Source: an uncultured Clostridia bacterium | GTDB lineage: Bacteria; Bacillota; Clostridia; Christensenellales; Borkfalkiaceae | Assembly: GCA_947626685.1 (NCBI GenBank) | Contig: CANQTD010000010.1 | Location: forward strand, 1 to 52,260 | Direction of reading: 5' to 3' | Length of the DNA stretch: 52,260 bases | Shown: positions 17,936 through 25,251 of the stretch, piece after piece | Layout of the letters: every line of letters starts with the position of its first letter | Position numbering within the stretch: the stretch's first letter is position 1 | The notes under the pieces: model-generated | What the model saw: the letters and a program-made list of their open reading frames with translations, nothing else | The model's database searches: none | Told to the model about the DNA's origin: nothing | Position numbers and translations under genes: made by a program

Positions 17936-17967
17936 GCCTCTGCCCTTCACGGGCAGAGGCGAAATTT
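17936..17967. terminator. Bidirectional terminator between ktrA and fba
   Basis: Perfect 10-bp stem GCCTCTGCCC/GGGCAGAGGC with loop TTCAC. An A tract lies on the left and a T tract on the right, so it serves converging transcripts. Confidence 0.9.
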
Positions 17968-17970
17968 TTG

Positions 17971-18906
17971 TTACGCCTTGTTTGCGGAGCCGAGCACGTC
18001 GACGATCTTGTGTTTGACGATCGCCTTCATGTTGGCGCGGGCGTCGCCGAGGTACTGTCTCGGGTCGAAGTGGGAAGGGTTCTCCGCGAAGTGTTTGCGG
18101 ATCGCCGCCGTGAACGCGACGCGCAGGTCGGAGTCGATATTGATCTTGCAGACGGCGAGCGCGGCAGCCTTTCTCAGCTCGCTCTCGGGGATCCCGATGG
18201 CGTTGGGCATGGAGCCGCCGAACGCATTGACGATCGCGACCTGGTCCTGCGGGACGCTGGACGCGCCGTGCAAGACGATGGGGAAGCCGGGGAGCCTTCT
18301 GCCGATCTCTTCGAGAATGTCGATGCGCAGCTTGGGGTCCTGCCCGGGCTTGAACTTATACGCGCCGTGCGACGTGCCGATGGCGATGGCGAGGGAATCG
18401 ATGCCCGTTCTCGCGGTAAATTCCTCCACTTCGTCGGGAGAGGTGAACATGGCGTCCTTCGCCTCCACGTTGACGTCGTCCTCGATGCCCGCGAGCTTGC
18501 CGAGCTCCGCTTCCACGACTACGCCGTGCGCGTGCGCGTACTCGACGACCTTTCTCGTGAGGGCGATATTTTCTTCCCACGGCTTCGAGGAAGCGTCGAT
18601 CATGACGGAGTTGAAGCCGAGGTCGATGCAGTCCTTGCAGATCTCGAAGTCCGCGCCGTGGTCGAGGTGCATGGCGATGGGGATATCCGTCGTCTCCGCG
18701 GCGGCAAGCACGAGGTGGCGGAGATACACGGGGTTCGCGTACTTTCTCGCACCCGCCGAGACTTGCAGGATCACGGGGGAGCGGCACTCGTTCGCGGCCT
18801 CTACGATCGCTTGGATCATCTCCATATTGTTGACGTTGAACGCGCCGATCGCATAGCCGCCCTCATACGCCTTTTTGAACATTTCCTTTGTTGTGACTAA
18901 GGGCAT
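17971..18906 (-). CDS. fba: Class II fructose-bisphosphate aldolase
   Basis: 311 residues. It splits fructose 1,6-bisphosphate into dihydroxyacetone phosphate and glyceraldehyde 3-phosphate using a bound divalent metal. Metal and phosphate sites are visible: AMHLDHG (H80, D82, H83), VEAELGKLAG (E134), SHGAYK (H180) and HGASS (H213-S217). The start MPLVTTKEMF has GGAGG eight bases upstream; the open frame extends further but is not family-like. It is divergent from gap, which uses its product. Confidence 0.96.
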   Translation of the reverse strand: MPLVTTKEMFKKAYEGGYAIGAFNVNNMEMIQAIVEAANECRSPVILQVSAGARKYANPVYLRHLVLAAAETTDIPIAMHLDHGADFEICKDCIDLGFNSVMIDASSKPWEENIALTRKVVEYAHAHGVVVEAELGKLAGIEDDVNVEAKDAMFTSPDEVEEFTARTGIDSLAIAIGTSHGAYKFKPGQDPKLRIDILEEIGRRLPGFPIVLHGASSVPQDQVAIVNAFGGSMPNAIGIPESELRKAAALAVCKINIDSDLRVAFTAAIRKHFAENPSHFDPRQYLGDARANMKAIVKHKIVDVLGSANKA

Positions 18907-18937
18907 AGAAGTATTCCTCCAATGAAGTTCTGAAACA

Positions 18938-18966
18938 ATTATAAAGCATCGCACCGAAAAATGCAA
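18938..18966 (-). promoter_or_regulatory. Sigma-A promoter for fba
   Basis: On the minus strand: TTGCAT (18966-18961), 17-base spacer, TATAAT (18943-18938). Confidence 0.8.
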
Positions 18967-19099
18967 GGGGATTCGCCCTCTTCGCGGAAAAAATTTCCCC
19001 GCCGCCGCACCGCGGGATCTCCGATTTCTGCATAAAATCTGTTCCGTTCGCCCAAAAATATGCTGCAAAGTTTGCATGAGGGAAAATTTGGCAAAAACG

Positions 19100-19128
19100 T
19101 TGACGGACGTAAAAAAGCGTGGTATAAT
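19100..19128 (+). promoter_or_regulatory. Sigma-A promoter for gap
   Basis: TTGACG (19100-19105), 17-base spacer, TATAAT (19123-19128), followed by a ~50-nt leader and AGGAGG-type site GGAGGAATG. Confidence 0.88.
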
Positions 19129-19180
19129 ATAAGTTGGAAATCAGGCGCAGAGCGCGCCAAGTATTCGGAGGAATGTAAAA

Positions 19181-20203
19181 ATGGCAAACGTAAAAGTTGC
19201 AATCAACGGCTTCGGCCGTATCGGACGCCTCGCGTTCAGGCAGATGTTCGGCGCCGAGGGGTATGAGATCGTCGCGATCAATGACCTCACGAGCCCCAAG
19301 ATGCTCGCGCACCTTCTCAAGTACGACAGCGCGCAGGGCAGATATGCCCTCGCCGACACCGTCTTTGCGGACGACGAAGCGGGCACCCTCACCGTAAACG
19401 GCAAGACGATCAAGATCTATGCCGAGAAGGATGCCGCCAATCTCCCGTGGGGAGAACTCGGCGTGGACGTCGTTTTGGAGTGCACGGGCTTCTATACCTC
19501 CAAAGCGAAGAGCGAGGCGCACCTCAAAGCGGGCGCAAAGAAGGTCGTCATCTCCGCTCCCGCGGGCAACGATCTGCCCACCATCGTCTATGGCGTCAAC
19601 GAAAAGACCCTCGCACCCACCGACACCATCATCTCCGCAGCTTCCTGCACGACGAACTGCCTCGCTCCGATGGCGAACACGCTGAATAACGCGTATCCCA
19701 TCGTCTCCGGCATCATGACGACCGTCCACGCCTTCACGGGCGACCAGATGGTCCTCGACGGACCTCACCGCAAGGGCGACCTCAGAAGGGCGCGCGCGGC
19801 GGCCGTCAACATCGTTCCCAACTCCACGGGCGCGGCAAAGGCGATCGGCCTCGTCATTCCCGCACTCAACGGCAAGCTCATCGGCAGCGCACAGCGCGTT
19901 CCCGTTCCCACTGGTTCGACGACCATCCTCGTCGCCGTCGTCAAGGGGAAGGACGTGACGAAGGCTTCCATCAACGCCGCGATGAAGGCTGCGGCCTCCG
20001 CTTCCTTCGGCTACACCGAGGAAGAGCTCGTCTCCTCCGATATCATCGGCATCACCTACGGCTCGCTCTTCGACGCAACGCAGACGATGGTCACCAAGAT
20101 CGACGACGACACCTATCAGGTACAGGTCGTCGCTTGGTACGACAACGAGAACAGCTACACCTCGCAGATGGTCCGCACGATCAAGTACTTCGCCGAGCTC
20201 TGA
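19181..20203 (+). CDS. gap: Glyceraldehyde-3-phosphate dehydrogenase
   Basis: 340 residues. It oxidises and phosphorylates glyceraldehyde 3-phosphate to 1,3-bisphosphoglycerate. NAD-binding INGFGRIGR is at 8-16, and Asp35 after the second strand favours NAD over NADP. The catalytic [12 protein letters not shown] has Cys156. WYDNENSY near the end is the usual substrate-binding element. It has its own promoter and a strong terminator, so it is a single-gene unit divergent from fba. Confidence 0.97.
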   Translation: MANVKVAINGFGRIGRLAFRQMFGAEGYEIVAINDLTSPKMLAHLLKYDSAQGRYALADTVFADDEAGTLTVNGKTIKIYAEKDAANLPWGELGVDVVLECTGFYTSKAKSEAHLKAGAKKVVISAPAGNDLPTIVYGVNEKTLAPTDTIISAASCTTNCLAPMANTLNNAYPIVSGIMTTVHAFTGDQMVLDGPHRKGDLRRARAAAVNIVPNSTGAAKAIGLVIPALNGKLIGSAQRVPVPTGSTTILVAVVKGKDVTKASINAAMKAAASASFGYTEEELVSSDIIGITYGSLFDATQTMVTKIDDDTYQVQVVAWYDNENSYTSQMVRTIKYFAEL

Positions 20204-20217
20204 TCCGACACGTTCAA

Positions 20218-20251
20218 ACGCCCTACCCGCAGACACGGGTAGGGCGTTTTT
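20218..20251 (+). terminator. Intrinsic terminator of gap
   Basis: 12-bp perfect stem ACGCCCTACCCG/CGGGTAGGGCGT, six-base loop, then TTTTT. Confidence 0.92.
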
Positions 20252-20257
20252 GCTGTT

Positions 20258-20290
20258 CACGACGATTTCTTGTGCCAAGAAATCGTCGTG
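20258..20290. repeat. Perfect 15-bp hairpin, repeat copy
   Basis: CACGACGATTTCTTG, loop TGC, exact complement. It is the longer version of the hairpin at 7243. It is followed by AGGGGTTAGG, the same tail that follows the right end of the MITE-like elements. Confidence 0.85.
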
Positions 20291-20356
20291 AGGGGTTAGG
20301 GTGGTACATCTCAAAACCCCGTCGCCCACACCCATGTCTGTCCTCAAAGACAATAA

Positions 20357-20408
20357 GCGCGCAGCGCAAATTGGGGCAAAAAACAAAAAGCGCGGTTTTT
20401 GTTTTTTG
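20357..20408 (+). repeat. Two-hairpin repeat family B, copy 4
   Basis: Stem 1 is GCGC, loop GCA, GCGC (20357-20367). Stem 2 is CAAAAAACAAAAA, loop GCGCGG, and its exact 13-base complement (20377-20408). The stem-2 sequence is unrelated to the other copies but the position and loop type are kept. Confidence 0.75.
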
Positions 20409-20425
20409 AGTAATTATAGTGGGTT

Positions 20426-20568
20426 CACAAATTTTGTTTGGGGTGACCTTCTTGCCCTCCCCCTTATAATTACCCCAAAAAAATCCTACGGCTTTTTTCG
20501 GGGGCCCCAACGAGGGGGGAGGGGTAGGGGAGGGGGTGCGTCAACAAACGCCCAAACAAAATTTCGTG
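20426..20568. repeat. MITE-like element, copy 3, with an internal insertion
   Basis: The same ends as at 7659 (CACAAATTTTGTTTGGGG and CCCAAACAAAATTTCGTG), but the centre carries roughly 40 extra bases around CCCCAAAAAAATCC and TTTTTTCGGGG. About 150 bases of the 20252-20611 gap beyond the hairpins are this element. Confidence 0.65.
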
Positions 20569-20611
20569 AGGGGTTAGGGTAGTACATCTCAAACCCCCGT
20601 CGCCCACACCC

Positions 20612-20995
20612 AAACCCGCACCGTCCGATCCGCCGCATCCGTATAACGATTATTACGAAGAGCCGCAAGAAGATTATGTTATTATAAAAACTTCGGAAGA
20701 GCGCGTTCTCAATTGTGGCGGCAGTATCTATGAAGCTACAAGATATGCCTGGAGAGCAAAATTTGAACATGTTCGGCAATATTGCTATGTGTTTGGCGTC
20801 ATTGGAGGGATCGTGAGGGGCGTCTACATTGTGGACGAGTGGTATTTGGTGAAAGAGGGAGCCGATGCCGGACGTTGCGCATTTCACGGACATAATGCTC
20901 CCGAGGAATTTGCAAGCCGTTTCCTCGGGAAGCGCATTCCGCCGCAATACATGAAAAAGGGATTGGCCGCTCCGCTATTGTACAAGAAAAAATAA
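20612..20995 (+). pseudogene. 5'-truncated gene of unknown function
   Basis: An open frame of 128 codons ending at TAA 20993, with no ATG, GTG or TTG before the internal GTG at 20789. Upstream it runs straight into the repeat tail at about 20600 and a TGA at 20567. The readable protein starts with a proline-rich, acidic stretch (PSDPPHPYNDYYEEPQED) and then a compact domain: VLNCGGSIYEATRYAWR, GIVRGVYIVDEW, FLGKRIPPQYMKKG. I have seen similar C-terminal segments on proteins annotated as hypothetical and do not give a function. It is more AT-rich than the housekeeping genes. Most likely the head was removed when the repeat moved in. A shortened product from 20789 is possible but has no ribosome site. 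Confidence 0.65.
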
Positions 20996-20996
20996 A

Positions 20997-21035
20997 TCAA
21001 AACGGGGTACTCTCATTGAGAGCATCCCGTTTTGA
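20997..21035. terminator. Bidirectional terminator
   Basis: Stem TCAAAACGGG...CTCTC with GAGAG...CCCGTTTTGA, loop ATT, two internal mismatches. A tracts and T tracts flank both sides. It serves the truncated gene and the converging operon. Confidence 0.85.
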
Positions 21036-21050
21036 TTTCCCCACGAACGT

Positions 21051-21941
21051 CTATTTTGCTTTCAGGAAGCCTTGCGCAAAACAATGGGGCATACCGAATT
21101 GTTTTTCTCCGATAGGGAAGGAGACGGTAAGGTGTTTATCGGCTATTTGGGTAATGTTTCCGTCGCCGTATATTGCATGGGAAACTGCCATGCCGACGTA
21201 AATTTGGGGAACGGGAAAGGGGCCGGGAAGGGGCTTCGACGTTGCGATTGGCGCAGGCGGCGTTTTTTCTTCGGGCTTTTTGAAATGTTCATACAGCTTT
21301 TGGCGGATTTCATCGGCAATCGCTCCTTTTGCATCAAGCCCGAGTTCCAACAACTCGCCCGCCGTGGAAATATGTCCGCGCAAAAGTAGCAAAACTGTTT
21401 TGGAAAAGCTCATCTCCTCAACCGGCGTCGCATATGGTGGCATGTCTTTGAAGAAGTCCGTTTTTGTATTCAAAATCTTTCCAAAATCGCCTTTGGATTT
21501 CAACGTAAACTTGTCTATTACTCTGACATACTCCCGCGCGGTTAGATCTTGCCGTAAAAAATGAGACAGCACAAACGCGCCTACAAAGCGGCATTTATAA
21601 AAGCCCTTAAAGCCCTTTTCGCACTCAAGCAGTTCAAAGGCGAGCCGAAGTGGATAATGCCCTTCTCTGTCGTCTTTTTGAATCACTTTCGTATGATTTT
21701 TGCTGACCAATTCCTCTATGATCGTATCGTCAATCAAACGATTGCTCCACAGATAATCGGGCGGATATCCGTGGGTGCTTCCATCCATAAATACAAACCA
21801 TGCGATTACGCCGGGCAACCCGAATTCATCCAAAGGGACACCGGACTCCTTGTAATCATCGAAATTCGTGCCGAGCGCGTGATTGATCATGTCGGCATAG
21901 CTGTTTCCGGTAAAATTATCAAACAGATGGAATGTTTTCAT
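21051..21941 (-). CDS. Unknown protein with SH3-like C-terminal domain
   Basis: 296 residues, no signal peptide or membrane segment. Residues 1-160 are an unrecognised globular region rich in aromatic residues (GFKGFYKCRFVGAFVLSHFL at about 127-146), which could be PUA-like. Residues about 160-235 are helical. A proline linker (TPPAPIATSKPLPGPFPVP) leads to a ~50-residue tail (IYVGMAVSHAIYGDGNITQI) like the SH3/Tudor-type domain at the end of PcrA/UvrD helicases, which binds RNA polymerase or nucleic acid. The start overlaps the preceding gene by four bases (ATGA). Third gene of the ADP-ribosylglycohydrolase operon. Confidence 0.75.
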   Translation of the reverse strand: MKTFHLFDNFTGNSYADMINHALGTNFDDYKESGVPLDEFGLPGVIAWFVFMDGSTHGYPPDYLWSNRLIDDTIIEELVSKNHTKVIQKDDREGHYPLRLAFELLECEKGFKGFYKCRFVGAFVLSHFLRQDLTAREYVRVIDKFTLKSKGDFGKILNTKTDFFKDMPPYATPVEEMSFSKTVLLLLRGHISTAGELLELGLDAKGAIADEIRQKLYEHFKKPEEKTPPAPIATSKPLPGPFPVPQIYVGMAVSHAIYGDGNITQIADKHLTVSFPIGEKQFGMPHCFAQGFLKAK

Positions 21942-22183
21942 TTTTCTTTCTCCGTTGTATGGTCGTAGTAGCAGCCGCCGCCGCGGAGCTTGACGACGGG
22001 CAGACCGAACTCGATCAAATAGCCCACGTTGCGGCTCACCGTTCTGCGGTCGCAGGGGACGTCCAATGAGTTGATGACCTTTGTCATGCTCGTGATCGTG
22101 ACCGGTTTTTCCTTCGACGAGCCCTGATAGAGCATTTTCAGCACATAGAGGATCAATGTCTTTTTTGCGATCGGCTTTGTCAT
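21938..22183 (-). CDS. Small winged-helix DNA-binding protein
   Basis: 81 residues: MTKPIAKKTLILYVLKMLYQ, then TITSMTKVINSLDVPCDRRTVSRNV (a helix-turn-helix with the recognition helix at DRRTVSRN), then a wing GLPVVKLRGGGCYYD. This matches the N-terminal winged-helix part of WYL-type regulators, without the WYL effector domain. It begins and ends in four-base ATGA overlaps with its neighbours, so it is made together with them. It may autoregulate the operon or act as a DNA-binding subunit. Confidence 0.82.
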   Translation of the reverse strand: MTKPIAKKTLILYVLKMLYQGSSKEKPVTITSMTKVINSLDVPCDRRTVSRNVGYLIEFGLPVVKLRGGGCYYDHTTEKEK

Positions 22184-23736
22184 AGTTGCTCCCTCGAAAC
22201 TTTTTTGAATCCCCGCGGACCCGCAACGCGGGCGGATGAGCCCATCGTGTATTTGCGCTCCCCGTCGCCGCTCCACGCCGTCACGTTCTCCGTCTTAAAG
22301 CCAAGCTTTTTTACCAGATAATCCCGCACTTCGTAGAACGAATAGGCCGAGGCAGAGACATCGGGACGCGTCTGCCTTCTGCCGCCGAAGTTGGGGATCC
22401 TGTAAATGGCCGTATAGTCCCACAGCGGGACGAACCCGTCCCGGTCGTCCTCATCTTTACCGGGAAGGGAGCGCAGGAATTTTTGATAGTTCCGATAAGT
22501 CGTAAACGCAAACCCAAAGGACGAGAACATGACGGAATGCTGTCCGTATTCGAAAATCACGACCTTTTCGTCGGGCCCCCCGAAGGGACACGCTTCGATT
22601 TCATACCAGCTTTCGGGCGGGAATCCATTGCAATAGAGGGGAGAACGGGCGCCTTTCGGGAAATCTTCGTGCAGCAAAAAGAAGTCCTGCTCCCAAGAAT
22701 GATCCTGCGCGTCAAACGGCTGCCATTTGAAATCGGGATCCGGTTCAAGCGCAAACGATTTCTGCCGTTGATACTCTTCCCGCGGCATGGGGCCGCACAT
22801 CGTGTCACAAAACTTTTCTCCGGTCTCCTCGAGATACTCCTTTTTGAGAAGAGAATTTCTCCAATCTTCGGGAATGCCTTCAAAGCCGTACAAAAGACCC
22901 GCAAGGCTCCCCGCGACCGCACCGACCGAATCGGTATCAAGCCCCAAATTGACGGCTTTCAAGATGCAATCGCGGAAGTTTTCCGTCGTCAAAGCGCACC
23001 AGACCGCGGCCTCCAACGTGTCTAAGACATAGCCGCTGCTTTTGATTTCGTCCCGCGGGAGCAAGTCGAATTCCCCGTCGAACAGGCGGCGGTAGGGGAT
23101 CAATTCGGGCTCTTCCCGATAATACGCTTTTGCTTTCTTCAAACCGTCTTTTATCCCCTGTTTGGTGGGGTTTTCGAGAAGTTCCCAAAGGACAAACGAA
23201 TAGATCCCGCAGCCGACGCAGCTTCTCGGATGGGCATGGGTGAGGGCGGACGCACGGTGGATATAAGCGATCTTCCCGTCCAACGGGAAATCGGAACAAG
23301 AGAGATAGAGGGAGAAGGGGTAGATGCGCATGAGGGACCCGTTCCCGTTCTCGCTCTCGCCGCAACGCCCGTGTCCCTCCGCGGATGAGCCGGAGGCCGC
23401 TTTGATAGAGAGAAAGCATGCTCTTCCGACGTCGAATGTCTCACCTGTCGGAGTAAATTCATTTTCAAAGAGCCATTTTTTGAAATTCGCCATGACCTCT
23501 CTGAAAGCAAGCCCGTGTTTTGTGAGCGCGTCCATCGCACAGAGCGACATGCTCGTGTCGTCCGACCATGTGCCTTTGGGGAAATGGTTGCCATAAAACG
23601 GCGTCATATCGGTGACGGGGAACCGGTCGCGCACTTCACGTTCCTCAAACTGCACGGACCCGCCGACCGCATCGCCCACGGCATGTCCGAAAATGATCGC
23701 TTTGACCTTCTCGTAAAATTGCTCTTGTTTCATCAT
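22180..23736 (-). CDS. ADP-ribosylglycohydrolase family protein with extra C-terminal domain
   Basis: 518 residues. Residues 1-300 are a DraG/ARH-type hydrolase, which removes ADP-ribose from proteins or nucleic acids using two magnesium ions. Seen: GHAVGDAVGG (17-26), the metal motif TWSDDTSM (56-63), NGNGSLMR (130-137), LTHAHPRS (165-172) and LGLDTDSVGAVAG (264-276, with D267, D269, S270). The metal ligands are intact, so the enzyme should be active. Residues 310-518 are an added domain I do not recognise, ending GDGERKYTMGSSARVAGPRG. Two adjacent ATGs exist; GGAG has better spacing to the second (23733). First gene of a three-gene operon. Confidence 0.88.
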   Translation of the reverse strand: MMKQEQFYEKVKAIIFGHAVGDAVGGSVQFEEREVRDRFPVTDMTPFYGNHFPKGTWSDDTSMSLCAMDALTKHGLAFREVMANFKKWLFENEFTPTGETFDVGRACFLSIKAASGSSAEGHGRCGESENGNGSLMRIYPFSLYLSCSDFPLDGKIAYIHRASALTHAHPRSCVGCGIYSFVLWELLENPTKQGIKDGLKKAKAYYREEPELIPYRRLFDGEFDLLPRDEIKSSGYVLDTLEAAVWCALTTENFRDCILKAVNLGLDTDSVGAVAGSLAGLLYGFEGIPEDWRNSLLKKEYLEETGEKFCDTMCGPMPREEYQRQKSFALEPDPDFKWQPFDAQDHSWEQDFFLLHEDFPKGARSPLYCNGFPPESWYEIEACPFGGPDEKVVIFEYGQHSVMFSSFGFAFTTYRNYQKFLRSLPGKDEDDRDGFVPLWDYTAIYRIPNFGGRRQTRPDVSASAYSFYEVRDYLVKKLGFKTENVTAWSGDGERKYTMGSSARVAGPRGFKKVSREQL

Positions 23737-23767
23737 GACGCTCCTTACAGATCATCGCTTCCATTCT

Positions 23768-23773
23768 ATTATA
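23768..23773 (-). promoter_or_regulatory. -10 element for the ADP-ribosylglycohydrolase operon
   Basis: TATAAT on the minus strand, about 32 bases before the start; no good -35 at 17 bases. Regulated or extended contacts are possible. Confidence 0.6.
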
Positions 23774-23879
23774 GCAAAAAAATATGGACAAAACTATAAC
23801 ATGGTGGGGGAAATGGAAAATTTCCCCGAAAAATTTGTTCCCAGACGCCCCGCTGAGGCCGTTTTTGGGTATTATGGAG

Positions 23880-24052
23880 GTGTAAAATCCGCAAAAATTG
23901 CCCCCAAAACGGGAACAAAAAAGCAATAAAAATATTTTTTACGAACAAATTTGAGAAAACGCATTGACAAACGGAGGCGGCGGTGATATATTTTTGTCAA
24001 AAGACGCCGAAAAAAGGCAGATAAAGGGGGGATAGGTATGAAGAGCAGGTCG
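23880..24052 (+). repeat. Duplicated promoter/leader/start region, left copy
   Basis: About 170 bases that reappear with few changes at 52089-52260. They include AATAAAAATATTTTTTACG, the TTGACA promoter, a small GCCG/CGGC hairpin, the GGGGGGAT ribosome site and the first five codons (MKSRS). Confidence 0.85.
23964..23992 (+). promoter_or_regulatory. Sigma-A promoter for the SipW-type secreted protein gene
   Basis: TTGACA (23964-23969), 17-base spacer, TATATT (23987-23992). The identical promoter stands at 52172-52200. Confidence 0.85.
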
Positions 24053-24790
24053 GAGAAGATCCTGCTTATAGCGACGCTCGCAGCCGGCGCGATCCTCGTG
24101 GGTGTGGGGTTTGCGACATGGCTCATCGCAAACAGCGAGACGGCCAATGCGGGCGGGAACGTGAGCGCCGAGACCGTCACCGCGACGGGCGAAAAGATCG
24201 AAGTGTCGGCGGACGGAAATATCAGTTTCAGCGCACCCCATTCCGCAGAAAAAGGCTGGCTCACCGAGAGCGGCGCCGATCATATAGATGAAAATCTCAC
24301 CGCAACTTTCACGCTCAAGATCACGGGAGCGAAACAGATAGATTACACTTGGTATGTAGCGAACAGGGCGGACGCGGTCACGAGGGCCGAGGGCTGGAAC
24401 AATGCCGTAAGGTACGGCTTCGTGAGCAACGAGATCAAAGTGGTTCTCGACGGACCGGACAAAGAGCAATACACCCTTGACGAAGCGGCCCATACACTTA
24501 CGGCGACAGAAACTGCCGACATGGGTGCGCAATACACGGTGACGCTCACGGTCACGTTTGCGTGGGGCACGCACTTCGGAAACAAAAACCCGTACACATA
24601 TTACAATGGCCACGAGCAAAACGACACCCGAGAGGGCGGCTACCTTAACGAAGAGACTTTTACCTCGGAACCGGATAGAGAAGTGACTTACGGAGAGGAC
24701 GCGTACGCGTCGCTCAATGAGCTCGGACGGCTTTTGGACGGCCTGCACTACATTTTCACCTTCACCGCTTCCTCTAATGGAAGTAATTGA
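24038..24790 (+). CDS. Secreted protein with SipW/TasA-type leader
   Basis: 250 residues. The N-terminus (KILLIATLAAGAILVGVGFATWLIANSETANAGG split over residues 7-40) resembles the SipW-dependent signal of TasA/camelysin-like proteins, where the leader ends in a glycine-rich turn followed by an aromatic and a Ser/Asp-Thr-Glu-like stretch. The mature part is an acidic beta-sandwich type sequence with repeated T-x-T-x-T strands (ENLTATFTLKITG, YTVTLTVTFAWG). In Bacilli such proteins form matrix fibres; here this is inference. It has a strong promoter, and a second gene with the same start lies at the right edge of the window. Confidence 0.75.
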   Translation: MKSRSEKILLIATLAAGAILVGVGFATWLIANSETANAGGNVSAETVTATGEKIEVSADGNISFSAPHSAEKGWLTESGADHIDENLTATFTLKITGAKQIDYTWYVANRADAVTRAEGWNNAVRYGFVSNEIKVVLDGPDKEQYTLDEAAHTLTATETADMGAQYTVTLTVTFAWGTHFGNKNPYTYYNGHEQNDTREGGYLNEETFTSEPDREVTYGEDAYASLNELGRLLDGLHYIFTFTASSNGSN

Positions 24791-24838
24791 TTCCCTTTGA
24801 TAATTTTGCCCGCATTCGGCGGGCATGAAATCCTTCCA

Positions 24839-24866
24839 TGACGCAAAACGGGCATACCATGTCCGC
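24839..24866 (+). repeat. 28-bp dispersed motif, copy c
   Basis: TGACGCAAAACG followed by GGCATACCATGTCCGC, 48 bases after the stop of the secreted protein gene. Confidence 0.75.
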
Positions 24867-24907
24867 GCTTGCACCTTCTAAAAGAGCTTTTGACAGGGTT
24901 TTACGGC

Positions 24908-24944
24908 TAAGCGGTTCGACTTTCCGTCGAACCGCTTAACTTTT
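24908..24944 (+). terminator. Intrinsic terminator
   Basis: 13-bp perfect stem TAAGCGGTTCGAC/GTCGAACCGCTTA, loop TTTCC, then ACTTTT. It probably ends the 24038-24790 transcript. Confidence 0.8.
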
Positions 24945-25162
24945 GTCGAGAAAGGGCCCCCCACCCTACCCTCCCCCCTTTTGTTTCACAAAAGGGGGGA
25001 GGCGAGAATAAGTAGAAATCACGGGGAGCCGAGAGCGAACGCCCCTCATCCGTCACTTCGTGCCTCCTTCCCCCCGAGGGGGTGAAGGCTCCCGCCCCTC
25101 ATACCGAGGCAAAGCCGAGCGTATCTTAAAGATTCACTCACTTCGCTTTCGCTCCGTTCGGA

Positions 25163-25212
25163 ATGAGGCTCGTGCCGACCTTAGTTTACAATAGAAGCCT
25201 CGGTCGGGACGG
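25163..25212 (+). repeat. Stem-loop repeat family A, copy 3
   Basis: GGCTCGTG, arm CCGACC, TTAG, loop with ACAATAG, arm GGTCGG. The arms differ from copies 1, 2 and 5 and are complementary. Confidence 0.7.
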
Positions 25213-25251
25213 AATGAGGGTTCCCAAAGGTGGAGGCGAGACGTACCTGCC

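Larger units (their letters stand above)
24791..25251. other. Intergenic repeats between the secreted protein and the ABC genes
   Basis: Holds copy c of the 28-bp motif, a strong terminator-like hairpin, GC-rich blocks, and a family A stem-loop. A second phrase (CATACCGAGGCAAAGCCGAG) matches 457-482, and the nearby GCGTATCTTAAAGATTCACT is a diverged version of 484-503. No credible gene. Confidence 0.65.

Noticed and set aside
17903..18856. Plus-strand open frame opposite fba
   Set aside because: It is antisense to a clear aldolase gene; its ATG is only the one in the 28-bp motif.
24901..24945. tRNA T-arm-like GGTTCGA
   Set aside because: It is part of a simple 13-bp terminator hairpin; no tRNA fold around it.
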